Shown here: piece after piece, positions 46,090 through 54,809 of the stretch | Layout: each line of letters starts with the position of its first letter | Numbering within the stretch: the first letter of the stretch is position 1 | Notes under the pieces: generated by a model | The model's database searches: none | What the model was told of the DNA's origin: nothing | The model's input: only the letters and a program-made list of their open reading frames with translations | Origin: Bacteroidota bacterium | GTDB lineage: Bacteria > Bacteroidota > Bacteroidia > Chitinophagales > Chitinophagaceae | Assembly (NCBI GenBank): GCA_018267615.1 | Contig: JAFDYD010000001.1 | Span: forward strand, 119,098 to 183,097 | Direction: 5' to 3' | Length of the DNA stretch: 64,000 nt | Made by a program: the position numbers and the translations under genes

Positions 46090-47643
46090 ATGAAAAAGAT
46101 TGGATGGTTGATGTTCATTACACTCGCTGCAATCGCAACGATACCCGTTGCCTGTAAAAAAGATATCTCGGACAGAACGGCAAACCTCGCTCCGCTGACT
46201 GTAGATAATCTCGATCTCACGGCGGGTACTTGGAAACCCGTGTTACTTTTCCGCGCGGATACTTTTCCGGTTGCTACACCAGTGGCAACTAACACGCCTG
46301 GTTATATCGCAGACTTGAATGAAATAAAAGGTTATCAGCATAACATAACAGCGGCGCAAAAAGATATTATCAAATATTGGGCTGCAGGCGGTGTGTTGAG
46401 ATGGAACGAGATCATGCGCGAATTGGTTGCAAAATATAATTTGCCTCCATATCAGAATGCAGACGGATCTTACCCGATCCCGAGCTCTGCTAACCCCTTC
46501 GCATATCCGATGTTTCCATTTTCAAATCCGCCTTATGCGGGAAGAGCGTACGGATATGTAAGCGCGGCACAATATGATGCATTGGTTGCATGCTGGTTTT
46601 ACAAAACAAAATACAATCGCGCTGCTCCGTACAAAATTGATTCATCGGTGCAGGCACTTGGAATTAATAAAACAGATTTGCCCGCTTATCCTTCGGAAGC
46701 GGCAGTGCTCGCGGGTGTTACTGTAGAAATGATGAAGTTGTTGTTTCCTACAGAGATCGCATACATCCAACAAAAAATGCAGGAGCAGGAGCTCGCAGCG
46801 ATCATGAGCGGACAAGCTGCACGCAGTGATATAACCGCTGGTGAAGCATTGGGCAGACAAGTGGCGCAACAATTTGTTGCTCGTGGAAGAACTGATAACG
46901 CAGGTAAAGCTGTAGGCACTCCGACAGACTGGGCGAACTTTGAAACAGTTGCAACAGCAAATGGAGAAATTCCCTGGTACAGTCTCGAGGTTCCGAAACG
47001 TAATCCCATGTTGCCTTTCTTCGGAAATGTAAAACCTTTCCTCTTCGATTCACTCACTGCAGTTTCGTTGCGTCCTGGTCCACCGCCTTCGACGCATAGT
47101 GATCAGATGAAAAAAGAAACAGACGAAGTATATGGATATATCAAAAATCCTGATCGCGATCAAATCAAGATCGTTCAATTCTGGGCCGATGGTGTAGGTA
47201 CATATACGCCGCCCGGACATTGGGATGCAATCGCCGCAGAAGACTTCATCAAAAAGAATTTCAGTGAAGTGAGATGGGCTCGTAACATGGCATTATTAAA
47301 TATGTCGTTGATGGATGCAGGCATCGTTTGTTGGAACACGAAATATTATTATTTCAATCCACGTCCAACGCAATTGAATCCATCTATCAAAACATTAACA
47401 GGTATTCCAAATTTCCCTGCATATATATCTGGTCACTCTACATTCAGCGGAGCAGCATCAACAGTGCTTGCATATATCATTCCTGAGAATGCAAGTAAAT
47501 ACCAGGCAATGGCAGCAGAAGCGTCGAGATCGAGAGTGATCGGTGGTATCCACTATCCAAGTGATTGTTCAGTAGGATTGGAAGTGGGGCAAAATATTGG
47601 CAACTACGCGGTGCTTCGCGCTCAGAGTGATGGAGGGAATTAA
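46090..47643 (+). CDS. Vanadium-haloperoxidase/PAP2-type lipoprotein 2
   Basis: 517 residues. Lipobox PVACKK. The active site is WNTKYYYFNPRPTQLN (Arg of motif 1), FPAYISGHSTFSGAAS (motif 2, GHS) and SRVIGGIHYPSDCSVG (motif 3, Arg and His). It carries ~75 more residues than copy 1, mainly in the N-terminal half. It resembles PAP2 phosphatases as well as haloperoxidases; the metal cannot be assigned from sequence alone. Followed by two terminators (47673, 47748). Confidence 0.87.
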   Translation: MKKIGWLMFITLAAIATIPVACKKDISDRTANLAPLTVDNLDLTAGTWKPVLLFRADTFPVATPVATNTPGYIADLNEIKGYQHNITAAQKDIIKYWAAGGVLRWNEIMRELVAKYNLPPYQNADGSYPIPSSANPFAYPMFPFSNPPYAGRAYGYVSAAQYDALVACWFYKTKYNRAAPYKIDSSVQALGINKTDLPAYPSEAAVLAGVTVEMMKLLFPTEIAYIQQKMQEQELAAIMSGQAARSDITAGEALGRQVAQQFVARGRTDNAGKAVGTPTDWANFETVATANGEIPWYSLEVPKRNPMLPFFGNVKPFLFDSLTAVSLRPGPPPSTHSDQMKKETDEVYGYIKNPDRDQIKIVQFWADGVGTYTPPGHWDAIAAEDFIKKNFSEVRWARNMALLNMSLMDAGIVCWNTKYYYFNPRPTQLNPSIKTLTGIPNFPAYISGHSTFSGAASTVLAYIIPENASKYQAMAAEASRSRVIGGIHYPSDCSVGLEVGQNIGNYAVLRAQSDGGN

Positions 47644-47672
47644 AATTTTCTTTAATGGTTATTAAGCAATAC

Positions 47673-47707
47673 AAACGCCACGATTCTTCGTGGGGTTTTT
47701 TTAAAAA
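47673..47707 (+). terminator. Rho-independent terminator A, aagcaata/gattcttcg type
   Basis: Stem aaacgccacg/cgtggggttt (one mismatch) with loop attctt, then a T7 run. Upstream TTAAGCAATA at 47661-47671. It is 29 bp after the haloperoxidase stop. Same composite unit as 47748 and 48647. Confidence 0.85.
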
Positions 47708-47747
47708 ATGATTTAATGGTTTAGCAGGTTCAATGTTTTAAGCAATA

Positions 47748-47792
47748 AAACACTGCGATTCTTCGCAGTGTTTCTTTCTCTTATTTTTTTAT
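47748..47792 (+). terminator. Rho-independent terminator B, aagcaata/gattcttcg type
   Basis: A perfect 10-bp stem, aaacactgcg/cgcagtgttt, loop attctt, followed by T/C-rich sequence. Upstream TTTTAAGCAATAA. It is in tandem with terminator A, before the DoxX-like gene. Confidence 0.85.
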
Positions 47793-47817
47793 TGAACAGT
47801 CGATTAAGAAAATAGAA

Positions 47818-48642
47818 ATGATACAAACGGATTCTTCACAAAAAATTTATTACACACTACGCATAGCGATAGCGATGTGTTTCATCGGGCATGGTGCATT
47901 TGGTATCATCACCAAACCGATATGGTGTAATTATTTTGGCGTTGTCGGAATCAATCATGATCTCGCATATCAATTAATGCCATGGGTTGGTTCATTCGAT
48001 ATCCTGATGGGCATTTTAATATTGGCATATCCCATGCGCGTAGTTCCTTTGTGGCTTGTGTTGTGGGGATTGCTGACTGCTTCTATGAGGCCTTTGTCAG
48101 GTGAGCCTTTCGCAGAATTTATCGAACGCGCGGGCAATTATGGCGTACCACTCGCATTGTTGTTGTTAACTGGTGGAATTAAAAATAATATTAAAAATAT
48201 TTTCTCACCGATCCCTTCCCGAATTGAAGCGGATCAGAAAGCCATGAAGCGGGTAAAAAATTGTTTGCGTGTGATTGTGTTTTTGCTACTTGCAGGTCAT
48301 GGTTGGCTTAACCTGATTGAGAAAAAAGCAATACTCAATCAATACCATTCGCTCGGTTTTTCAAATCCGGCGAAAACAGCATTGCTCGTTGGTATCTTCG
48401 AGATCACTACAGCATTTGCAATATTGATAAAACCCGTTCGCCCGGTACTATTTATACTTTTCATTTGGAAAACAGCAAGTGAACTTTTTTATCCTCAATA
48501 CGGAATTTTCGAATGGATCGAACGCGGTGGCAGTTATGGCGCACTGCTTGCTCTATGGTTTGCTACCGAAAAAACTCCATACCGGCATAAATTGGAAAAT
48601 ATTTTTTCCAAACTAAAATTAGTTCAATGGTCTAAGCAATAA
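47818..48642 (+). CDS. DoxX-like membrane protein with internal duplication
   Basis: 274 residues with about eight membrane segments. The two halves resemble each other: residues ~12-118 (TLRIAIAMCFIGHGAFGI...PFAEFIERAGNYGVPLAL) and ~147-255 (CLRVIVFLLLAGHGWLNL...GIFEWIERGGSYGALLAL), so the gene arose by duplication of a DoxX-type four-helix unit. Its last codons (VQWSKQ-stop) come from the conserved part of terminator C. Function unknown; DoxX-like proteins are redox- or membrane-related. It precedes a TonB receptor gene. Confidence 0.8.
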   Translation: MIQTDSSQKIYYTLRIAIAMCFIGHGAFGIITKPIWCNYFGVVGINHDLAYQLMPWVGSFDILMGILILAYPMRVVPLWLVLWGLLTASMRPLSGEPFAEFIERAGNYGVPLALLLLTGGIKNNIKNIFSPIPSRIEADQKAMKRVKNCLRVIVFLLLAGHGWLNLIEKKAILNQYHSLGFSNPAKTALLVGIFEITTAFAILIKPVRPVLFILFIWKTASELFYPQYGIFEWIERGGSYGALLALWFATEKTPYRHKLENIFSKLKLVQWSKQ

Positions 48643-48646
48643 TTAA

Positions 48647-48679
48647 GGCGCGCTGATTCTTCGGCGTGCCTATTTTTTT
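48647..48679 (+). terminator. Rho-independent terminator C, aagcaata/gattcttcg type
   Basis: Stem ggcgcgctg/cggcgtgcc (two mismatches), loop attctt, then a T7 run. The upstream CAATGGTCTAAGCAATAA is shared with terminators A and B and contains the last codons and stop (48640-48642) of the DoxX-like gene. Confidence 0.85.
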
Positions 48680-48712
48680 ACTTGCGATGATCAGATTTAA
48701 AAAGAGTGTACA

Positions 48713-50908
48713 GTGAAAAAGATCATCTTAATTTTATTTTTCATCTCCGGATACATTTTTTCATTCTCCCAGGACTCGAAATCAGATACCGTGCGCCCGC
48801 AATTACTGGACAGTGTTCTTATAAAATCTTCTTTGAAAAGAACAACTGCGCAATCATTGCCCGAAACAGAAAATGTATATATCTATTCAGGAAAAAAAAC
48901 AATCAGCTATACACTCGATGAAAGCAAGGCAAATCTTGCGGGCAATGTAGCGCGCATGGCATTTGCACAAGTGCCCGGACTAAATGTTTGGGAAATGGAT
49001 GGAGCAGGCACACAGGTTAATGTTGGAAGCAGGGGAACAGACGCACATCGTTCAATAGAAATGAATATGCGACAGAATGGGTATAATACAAACTCGGATA
49101 TGTTCGGTTATCCGGAAGATCATTATACGCCACCGATGCAGGCAATTCGAGAAATACAATTTGTGAGAGGATCTGCTGCATTGCAATTCGGAAGTCAGTT
49201 CGGCGGTATGTTGAATTATGTGATGAAAGATGGCGACAGCACAAAACCTTTTAGTGTAGAAAGTGAACAGACTGCAGGATCATTTGGTTTCTTCAATTCG
49301 TTTAATGCTGTAGGAGGCAAATCAGGAAAATGGAATTATTATTCGTATTACGATTATCGCCGTGGCGATGGATGGAGACCAAATGCATCCTTCAACTATC
49401 ACGCGTACTATGCAAGTCTCAGTTATCATTTCAACAATAAAGCGAACATTATATTCCAGTTTTCACGAATGGATTATGTACAGAAGATTGCTGGCGGATT
49501 AACGGATGCGCAATTCAACCAAAATTCAAAACAATCATTCCGCGGAAGAAATTATTTTAACCCGGAGATCAACGTGCCCGCAATTATTTTAAATTATAAT
49601 TTTTCCAGGAACACACATTTGCAGATCACAACGCATGCATTGTTCGGACAAAGAAATAGTGTACAGTTTATCAACACACCGAATATTTATGACACGGTGA
49701 ATGCTTCGCTGGGCACATACAATCCGCGACAGGTAGATCGCGATTATTATTCCGGCTTTACAACAGAAGCAAGACTGTTGCATCGCTACCAACTCGGAAA
49801 AATAAAAAGTACAATCACCGGCGGGCTGCGTTATTTTACGACTATCACCAAAAGAAAACAAAAAGGAATTGGGACTACCGGAAGTGATTTTGATTTGAGC
49901 CTCACAAAATCATATGGAATCGATCTGCATTTTACAACAGATAATTACGCAGCCTTTGCAGAAAATATTTTCCAGGTAACGGATCGATTATCATTTACGC
50001 CGGGAGTCCGCTATGAAATCATCAACACCAATTTAAACGGTGTGATCAACAACGCGAGTTTTCCGGTGCATTATAATCAAAACAGAAATTTTCCATTGTT
50101 CGGTGCAGGATTACAATACCAGGCGAATGCTTCCACGCAATTGTATGGAAATATTTCGCAGGCATACAGACCTTACTTATATGCGAACATCACACCTGCT
50201 GATCAGATCAGCGTCATCGATCCTAATATGAAAGACAGTCGCGGTTATGATATCGACCTCGGTTATCGAGGACATTATAAGGATGTATTGACCTTTGATA
50301 TAAGTGCTTTTTATTTATTTTATGGGAACAGGGTTGGACAACTCACATTAACCAATCCTGATAATTCAACTTATCTCTACACAACCAATATCGGAAATTC
50401 GGAAGCAAAGGGGCTCGAAGCGTATTTCGATATTTCAATATGGAAAATATTTGCAAAAACATACGCTGGTTTTGATCTGCATGTGTTTAATTCACTAGCG
50501 TATAATCATGTGCGTTATACCAGCGGGGAAGTCAGTTATAATGGAAAGAATGTAAGTCTGGCGGGAAATCATGTGGAAGGTGTGCCCGACTGCATTAATC
50601 GAAGTGGCCTGCAATTGTTTTATAAAACTTTCAGCACAACGCTGCAGTATAGTTATACTGGCAAAGGATTTAGTGATGCAAATAATACGGCCTTCAATCC
50701 GACAGGCGCCACAGGCGTCGTGCCGGAATATCATGTTTGGGATCTCGCTATTAGTTGGAGATTTTTCACGAATTATCATTTTAGCGCAGGCATTAATAAT
50801 CTGGCCAACGCAAAATATTTCACCAGGAGAATCAATATGTATCCCGGCCCCGGAATTCTGCCAGCTGATGGCAGATCGTTTTATGTTTCGTTGGGGGTAA
50901 AGTTTTAA
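48713..50908 (+). CDS. TonB-dependent receptor
   Basis: 731 residues from a GTG at 48713; the signal peptide KKIILILFFISGYIFSFSQ confirms the start. Plug domain: RMAFAQVPGLNVWEMDGAG, VNVGSRGTDAHRSIEMN, IREIQFVRGSAALQFGSQFGG. Barrel: PGVRYEIINTNLNG, YGNISQAYRPYLYANITP, the TonB-type end DGRSFYVSLGVKF. It looks like an iron-siderophore or FecA-like receptor without an N-terminal signalling domain. It follows the DoxX-like gene by 70 bp with a terminator in between. Confidence 0.9.
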   Translation: MKKIILILFFISGYIFSFSQDSKSDTVRPQLLDSVLIKSSLKRTTAQSLPETENVYIYSGKKTISYTLDESKANLAGNVARMAFAQVPGLNVWEMDGAGTQVNVGSRGTDAHRSIEMNMRQNGYNTNSDMFGYPEDHYTPPMQAIREIQFVRGSAALQFGSQFGGMLNYVMKDGDSTKPFSVESEQTAGSFGFFNSFNAVGGKSGKWNYYSYYDYRRGDGWRPNASFNYHAYYASLSYHFNNKANIIFQFSRMDYVQKIAGGLTDAQFNQNSKQSFRGRNYFNPEINVPAIILNYNFSRNTHLQITTHALFGQRNSVQFINTPNIYDTVNASLGTYNPRQVDRDYYSGFTTEARLLHRYQLGKIKSTITGGLRYFTTITKRKQKGIGTTGSDFDLSLTKSYGIDLHFTTDNYAAFAENIFQVTDRLSFTPGVRYEIINTNLNGVINNASFPVHYNQNRNFPLFGAGLQYQANASTQLYGNISQAYRPYLYANITPADQISVIDPNMKDSRGYDIDLGYRGHYKDVLTFDISAFYLFYGNRVGQLTLTNPDNSTYLYTTNIGNSEAKGLEAYFDISIWKIFAKTYAGFDLHVFNSLAYNHVRYTSGEVSYNGKNVSLAGNHVEGVPDCINRSGLQLFYKTFSTTLQYSYTGKGFSDANNTAFNPTGATGVVPEYHVWDLAISWRFFTNYHFSAGINNLANAKYFTRRINMYPGPGILPADGRSFYVSLGVKF

Positions 50909-50910
50909 GC

Positions 50911-51071
50911 AAATGTGGAAATATGACAAATGTGGAAGTGTGAAAATACCGAGAATGATAATTGAATAAAAAAACTGATACGCTTTCATTGAGGAATTTG
51001 AGCTACTGTATTTTCATATTTTCATATTTCCACATTTCCCACACTTCCACATTTGTCACATTTCCACATTT
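50911..51071. repeat. Intergenic inverted repeat with aaatgtgg words
   Basis: The left arm (aaatgtgg, aaatatg, acaaatgtgg, aagtgtg, aaaata) starts 2 bp after the TonB receptor stop. The complement of the right arm is longer: aaatgtgg, aaatgtg, acaaatgtgg, aagtgtgg, gaaatgtgg, aaatatg, aaaatatg. Spacing of the words is 8-9 bp. A 55-bp loop separates the arms. Confidence 0.85.
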
Positions 51072-51103
51072 TTCCTTCGTATCTTCAATAACAAAAACCC
51101 CGC

Positions 51104-52687
51104 ATGAAGAAAATTTCATTTTTAAGTTTTCTTAGCTTATCATTTTTATTCTCCTTTTCGCAAATTCAGATGCCGCCTGCTCCGGATAAGATTTATGGAG
51201 ATTTATTTGTCGAAGTTCAGATGCAACATATTTTCCCAGATGGAAAAACTTTTGTGGATTGTGTCCCCAAAAGAAAACCAACTGATATCATGTATGATTA
51301 CGGTTTGCAGAAAGGTCCGAATTTCAATTTGAAAAAATTTGTGGAAGAGAATTTTGAAATTCCGGTTACTCCTGTTAATAATTATAAATCCGACAGTACA
51401 GAAAATGTGGTGGCACATATTAAAAGACTGTGGAGTGTTTTAAAAAGAAACCCTGATAGAGTTGTTGAAGGAAGTTCATTGCTTGCTTTGCCTTATCCGT
51501 ATATCGTTCCCGGCGGAAGATTCCGTGAAATATATTATTGGGATTCTTATTTCACCATGCTGGGATTGAAAGAAAGCGGTGAAATAGAAATGATAGATAA
51601 CATGGTGAAAAATTTTGCTTATCTCATCGAAACATATGGACATATTCCCAATGGAAGCAGAACATATTATCTTGGTCGTTCACAACCGCCTTTTTTTGCA
51701 GCGATGGTAGCATTGCTGGCGAGTGTAAAAGGTGATAGCATCTACCAGGAATTTCTTCCAGCGATGGAGAAAGAATATCAGTTTTGGATGGATGGCTCTG
51801 AAAAACTAAAACCTGGTGAAGCATATCGTCGCGTAGTAAAATTAAAAGATGGATCAATTCTCAATCGCTATTGGGATGATAGTATGGTTCCGCGGCAGGA
51901 AAGCTGGAGAGAAGATGTATTGACAGCAGAAAAATCCGGAAGAAATAAAATCGAGATGTATAAACATCTTCGCGCAGGTGCAGAAAGCGGAATAGATTTT
52001 AGCAGCAGGTGGTTCGCCGATAAAAAAAACCTGGTGACTATTCAAACAACGGATATTTTGGCTGTCGACCTGAATGCATTGTTATATAATCTTGAGGTAA
52101 CAATCTCGAAAGCAAAAACCATCAATGGCAGTGATTCTTCCGCGAAGGAATATCGTCAGAAAGCACTTTTGAGAAGTACAGGTATGGACAAATATTTCTG
52201 GAACAAGCAGCTCTCTTTTTTTACGGATTACAATTTCAAGACACAAAAACGAAATAATAATATCACACCGGCAGGAATGTATCCATTCTGTTTTATCAAT
52301 GAGAAACCAGACTATATGAGTTTTCTCGGAACGAAGGTGGCGGCAGTATTAAGGCAAAAATTATTAAAGCCAGGTGGCTTCGCTACTACTGAATTTGCAA
52401 CGGGCGAACAATGGGATGCACCAAATGGATGGGCGCCATTAGAGTGGATGATGATATGGGGATTGGACCGCTGCGGACAAAAAGAGCTTGCCGCGGAAGC
52501 TGCTAACAGGTGGATGAAATTAAATATCAAAGCCTACAAGCAATCGAAGAAGCTCATGGAAAAATATGATGTTGTGAGCACGGATAAAGAAGCAGGGGGT
52601 GGAGAATATCCGGGCCAGGATGGTTTTGGATGGACGAATGGCGTGTTGCTGAAATTGGCTAGCGTTTATGGGTTACCGAAAGAGTAG
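51104..52687 (+). CDS. treA: Trehalase (GH37)
   Basis: 527 residues with a signal peptide (MKKISFLSFLSLSFLFSFSQ), so periplasmic. GH37 signatures: PGGRFREIYYWDSYF, GSRTYYLGRSQPPFFAAM, RESWREDVLTAEKSGR-like text, EQWDAPNGWAPLEWMM and the C-terminal EYPGQDGFGWTNGVLL. It splits trehalose into two glucose units. Its promoter region would contain the right arm of the 50911 repeat; a 9-bp-type repeat follows directly at its stop. Confidence 0.95.
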   Translation: MKKISFLSFLSLSFLFSFSQIQMPPAPDKIYGDLFVEVQMQHIFPDGKTFVDCVPKRKPTDIMYDYGLQKGPNFNLKKFVEENFEIPVTPVNNYKSDSTENVVAHIKRLWSVLKRNPDRVVEGSSLLALPYPYIVPGGRFREIYYWDSYFTMLGLKESGEIEMIDNMVKNFAYLIETYGHIPNGSRTYYLGRSQPPFFAAMVALLASVKGDSIYQEFLPAMEKEYQFWMDGSEKLKPGEAYRRVVKLKDGSILNRYWDDSMVPRQESWREDVLTAEKSGRNKIEMYKHLRAGAESGIDFSSRWFADKKNLVTIQTTDILAVDLNALLYNLEVTISKAKTINGSDSSAKEYRQKALLRSTGMDKYFWNKQLSFFTDYNFKTQKRNNNITPAGMYPFCFINEKPDYMSFLGTKVAAVLRQKLLKPGGFATTEFATGEQWDAPNGWAPLEWMMIWGLDRCGQKELAAEAANRWMKLNIKAYKQSKKLMEKYDVVSTDKEAGGGEYPGQDGFGWTNGVLLKLASVYGLPKE

Positions 52688-52800
52688 TCTGAACCGGGAT
52701 TTTTGGGACTGATGGGATGAGTAGGATGATTTTAGATTAGACAGAATTTCAGCATATAATTTCCCAATCATCTCAATCATCCCATAAATCACAGTTCAGA
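52688..52800. repeat. Intergenic inverted repeat, 9-bp gatt family
   Basis: It begins at the first base after the trehalase stop with TCTGAACCGGGATTTTT and ends CACAGTTCAGA at 52800. The left arm reads as 9-mers (gggattttt, gggactgat, gggatgagt, aggatgatt); the complement of the right arm also (tgtgattta, tgggatgat, tgagatgat, tgggaaatt). The arms are about 45 bp with mismatches, in the same family as 2681, 4095 and 5128. Confidence 0.88.
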
Positions 52801-52804
52801 TATT

Positions 52805-52812
52805 TATCTTTG
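52805..52812 (+). promoter_or_regulatory. Probable -7 box (TATCTTTG) of the beta-lactamase gene
   Basis: A TAnnTTTG match ending 12 bp before the ATG at 52825, giving a nearly leaderless mRNA. It abuts the right end of the 52688 repeat, which would cover the -33 position; no TTG is seen there. Confidence 0.5.
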
Positions 52813-52824
52813 CAAAAATTTCCC

Positions 52825-53637
52825 ATGCAGAAATTACTTGTTATCATTTTCATCGTCGGATCTTTCTTGTTTTCCTGTTCGCCGAACAATGTCAATATTG
52901 ATAATTCTCTCAAAAAATATTTTGACAGCGCAAACGTAACCGGTTGCTTCGGATTGTTTGATAATGCACTTGGAAAATTTACGATTTACAATCTTCCCCG
53001 TTATCGTGACAGCGCATTCACGCCGGCCTCTACTTTTAAAATTGTGAATTCTTTGATCGGAATACAAACAGGAAAAATTTCCGATGAAAATATGGTGATC
53101 AAATGGGATAGTGTAAAAAGATGGAATGAAGATTGGAATAAAGATCTTACGATGACTGAAGCGTTCAAAGTATCGGCCGTCAATTATTACCAGGAAGTGG
53201 CGAGAAGGATTGGCCACGATACAATGAAGAAATGGATCGACACATTGGGATATGGTAATAAAAACATCAGTGGTCCAATTGATTCTTTTTGGCTAAATAA
53301 TCATTTAAAAATAACACCTGATGAAGAATTGGGTCTTGTCAAAAAATTATATTTTGATCAGTTGCCGTTTTTTAAGCGCACGCAGGAAATTGTTCGAAAA
53401 GTAATGTTGTGGGAAGACAATGCAAATTATAAACTCAGTTATAAGACCGGGTGGGGAGTAAAAGAAGACGGGCACGAACTTGGTTGGATCGTAGGTTGGA
53501 TTGAAGAAAACAAACATCCGTATTTTTTTGTGTTGAATATCGAATCTCCGGATAAAAATATCGATATGGCGAATGTGAGAATACATATGCTTAAAAGCAT
53601 ATTAACACAGTTGCGTTTTTTCGAAGGAAAGAAGTGA
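52825..53637 (+). CDS. Class D (OXA-like) beta-lactamase, lipoprotein
   Basis: 270 residues from the ATG at 52825; an upstream TTG (52810) lies in the promoter. Lipobox SFLFSC (Cys 18). All class D active-site elements are present: Ser69-Thr-Phe-Lys72 (STFK), Ser117-Ala-Val (SxV), Tyr143-Gly-Asn (YGN) and Lys207-Thr-Gly (KTG). It acylates beta-lactams with a carboxylated lysine mechanism in the family. No regulator such as BlaR is nearby, so it is probably an intrinsic enzyme. Distance to known OXA groups cannot be judged from the sequence alone. Confidence 0.9.
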   Translation: MQKLLVIIFIVGSFLFSCSPNNVNIDNSLKKYFDSANVTGCFGLFDNALGKFTIYNLPRYRDSAFTPASTFKIVNSLIGIQTGKISDENMVIKWDSVKRWNEDWNKDLTMTEAFKVSAVNYYQEVARRIGHDTMKKWIDTLGYGNKNISGPIDSFWLNNHLKITPDEELGLVKKLYFDQLPFFKRTQEIVRKVMLWEDNANYKLSYKTGWGVKEDGHELGWIVGWIEENKHPYFFVLNIESPDKNIDMANVRIHMLKSILTQLRFFEGKK

Positions 53638-53715
53638 CTGTGATTGGTTGATTCTTTGCGGCTTTGCGTCTTGGCGAGAAAATCATCTCTCGCAAAGATG
53701 CCAAGTCGCAAAGGG
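53638..53715. repeat. Intergenic inverted repeat made of ctttgcgt octamers, with a 9-bp-type start
   Basis: It starts at the first base after the beta-lactamase stop with CTGTGATTGGTTGATT, which recalls the 9-bp family, then changes to octamers ctttgcgg, ctttgcgt, cttggcga. The complement of the right arm reads ctttgcga, cttggcat, ctttgcga. Sister of 29991-30049. The mix of two word families in one element is unusual. Confidence 0.83.
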
Positions 53716-53813
53716 AAACGCTAAATTTTGCAAAAATCCTTGAAATCTCCACGAATCATTAAATCCGCGATTTATATTGCAAAGGTGAATCACTTTAAAT
53801 CCTGCAATCCGCA

Positions 53814-54809
53814 ATGAGGTTACAGCATCTTGAATATTTGATTGGGTTAATAGCCATTCCTGCTTTGGTTTTTCTTTTTTGGTGGATACTCCAGTGGAAA
53901 AAGAAAACAGCAAAGAAAATGGGGGATGAGAAATTGATTCAGCAGTTGGTTGGAAGTTATTCTCCGAAAAACTTTTTGATAAAATTTATCCTGGCGGTGA
54001 CTGCCATCACCGGAATTATTTTGGGTGCTTCCAATTTGCAAAAAAAAGGTGAGCCGGAAAATGTGACGCTTGCCGGTGTGGATGTTATGCTCGTGCTTGA
54101 TGTCAGTAAAAGTATGCTTGCGAACGATATTCAGCCAAGTCGTTTGGAAAAGGCGAAGCAATTGTTGATGCGGCTACTCGATAAATTAGAAAACGACAGA
54201 GTTGGATTGATTTTATTCGCCGGTCATTCCTATATGCAGATGCCTTTGACAACAGATGAGAATGCTTCGAGGATGTATATTCAGAATGCGAGCCCGGATG
54301 CAGTGCCAACGCAGGGAACAGTAATTGCAGAAGCACTGAGAATGGCGGATAATGCATTCAACAGTAAGGAGCATAAATATAAAGCGGTGGTATTAATTTC
54401 TGATGGTGAAGATCACGATCCGGAAGCATTGAACGTGGCAAAACAATTAGCGGAAGATGGCGTTATGATAAATACAATCGGGATTGGTTCACCTGATGGT
54501 GCGCCGATCATCGATCCGGTGACCAGGGAATCTAAAAAAGATGAGAATGGCCAAGTGGTAATCTCTAAATTGAATGAAGCAGAATTGAGCCAGCTTGCAG
54601 ATGCGACGAATGGAATTTATATGCGGCTGGATAATATGGATGCTGCGGTGATTGCTCTATCTCAACGATTGAATGGAATTGAAAAAAAAGCTTTGACCGA
54701 TACAGACTTTATAAATTATAAAAATTATTTTCAGTGGTTTCTTGCGGTCGCTTTATTGCTGCTGGTTATTGAATTTTTCTTACCCGAACGAAAAACAAAA
54801 TTGGCTTGA
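53814..54809 (+). CDS. batB: VWA-domain membrane protein, BatB-like
   Basis: 331 residues. Two N-terminal membrane helices (about residues 8-27 and 50-70), then a von Willebrand A domain with the MIDAS motif DVSKS (LVLDVSKSMLANDIQPSR) and VLISDGEDHD, and a C-terminal membrane helix (residues ~306-325). This matches BatB of the aerotolerance operons, thought to help in envelope stress. batC follows with overlapping stop/start. No batA or batD is in this window upstream, as the previous gene is a beta-lactamase. Confidence 0.88.
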   Translation: MRLQHLEYLIGLIAIPALVFLFWWILQWKKKTAKKMGDEKLIQQLVGSYSPKNFLIKFILAVTAITGIILGASNLQKKGEPENVTLAGVDVMLVLDVSKSMLANDIQPSRLEKAKQLLMRLLDKLENDRVGLILFAGHSYMQMPLTTDENASRMYIQNASPDAVPTQGTVIAEALRMADNAFNSKEHKYKAVVLISDGEDHDPEALNVAKQLAEDGVMINTIGIGSPDGAPIIDPVTRESKKDENGQVVISKLNEAELSQLADATNGIYMRLDNMDAAVIALSQRLNGIEKKALTDTDFINYKNYFQWFLAVALLLLVIEFFLPERKTKLA

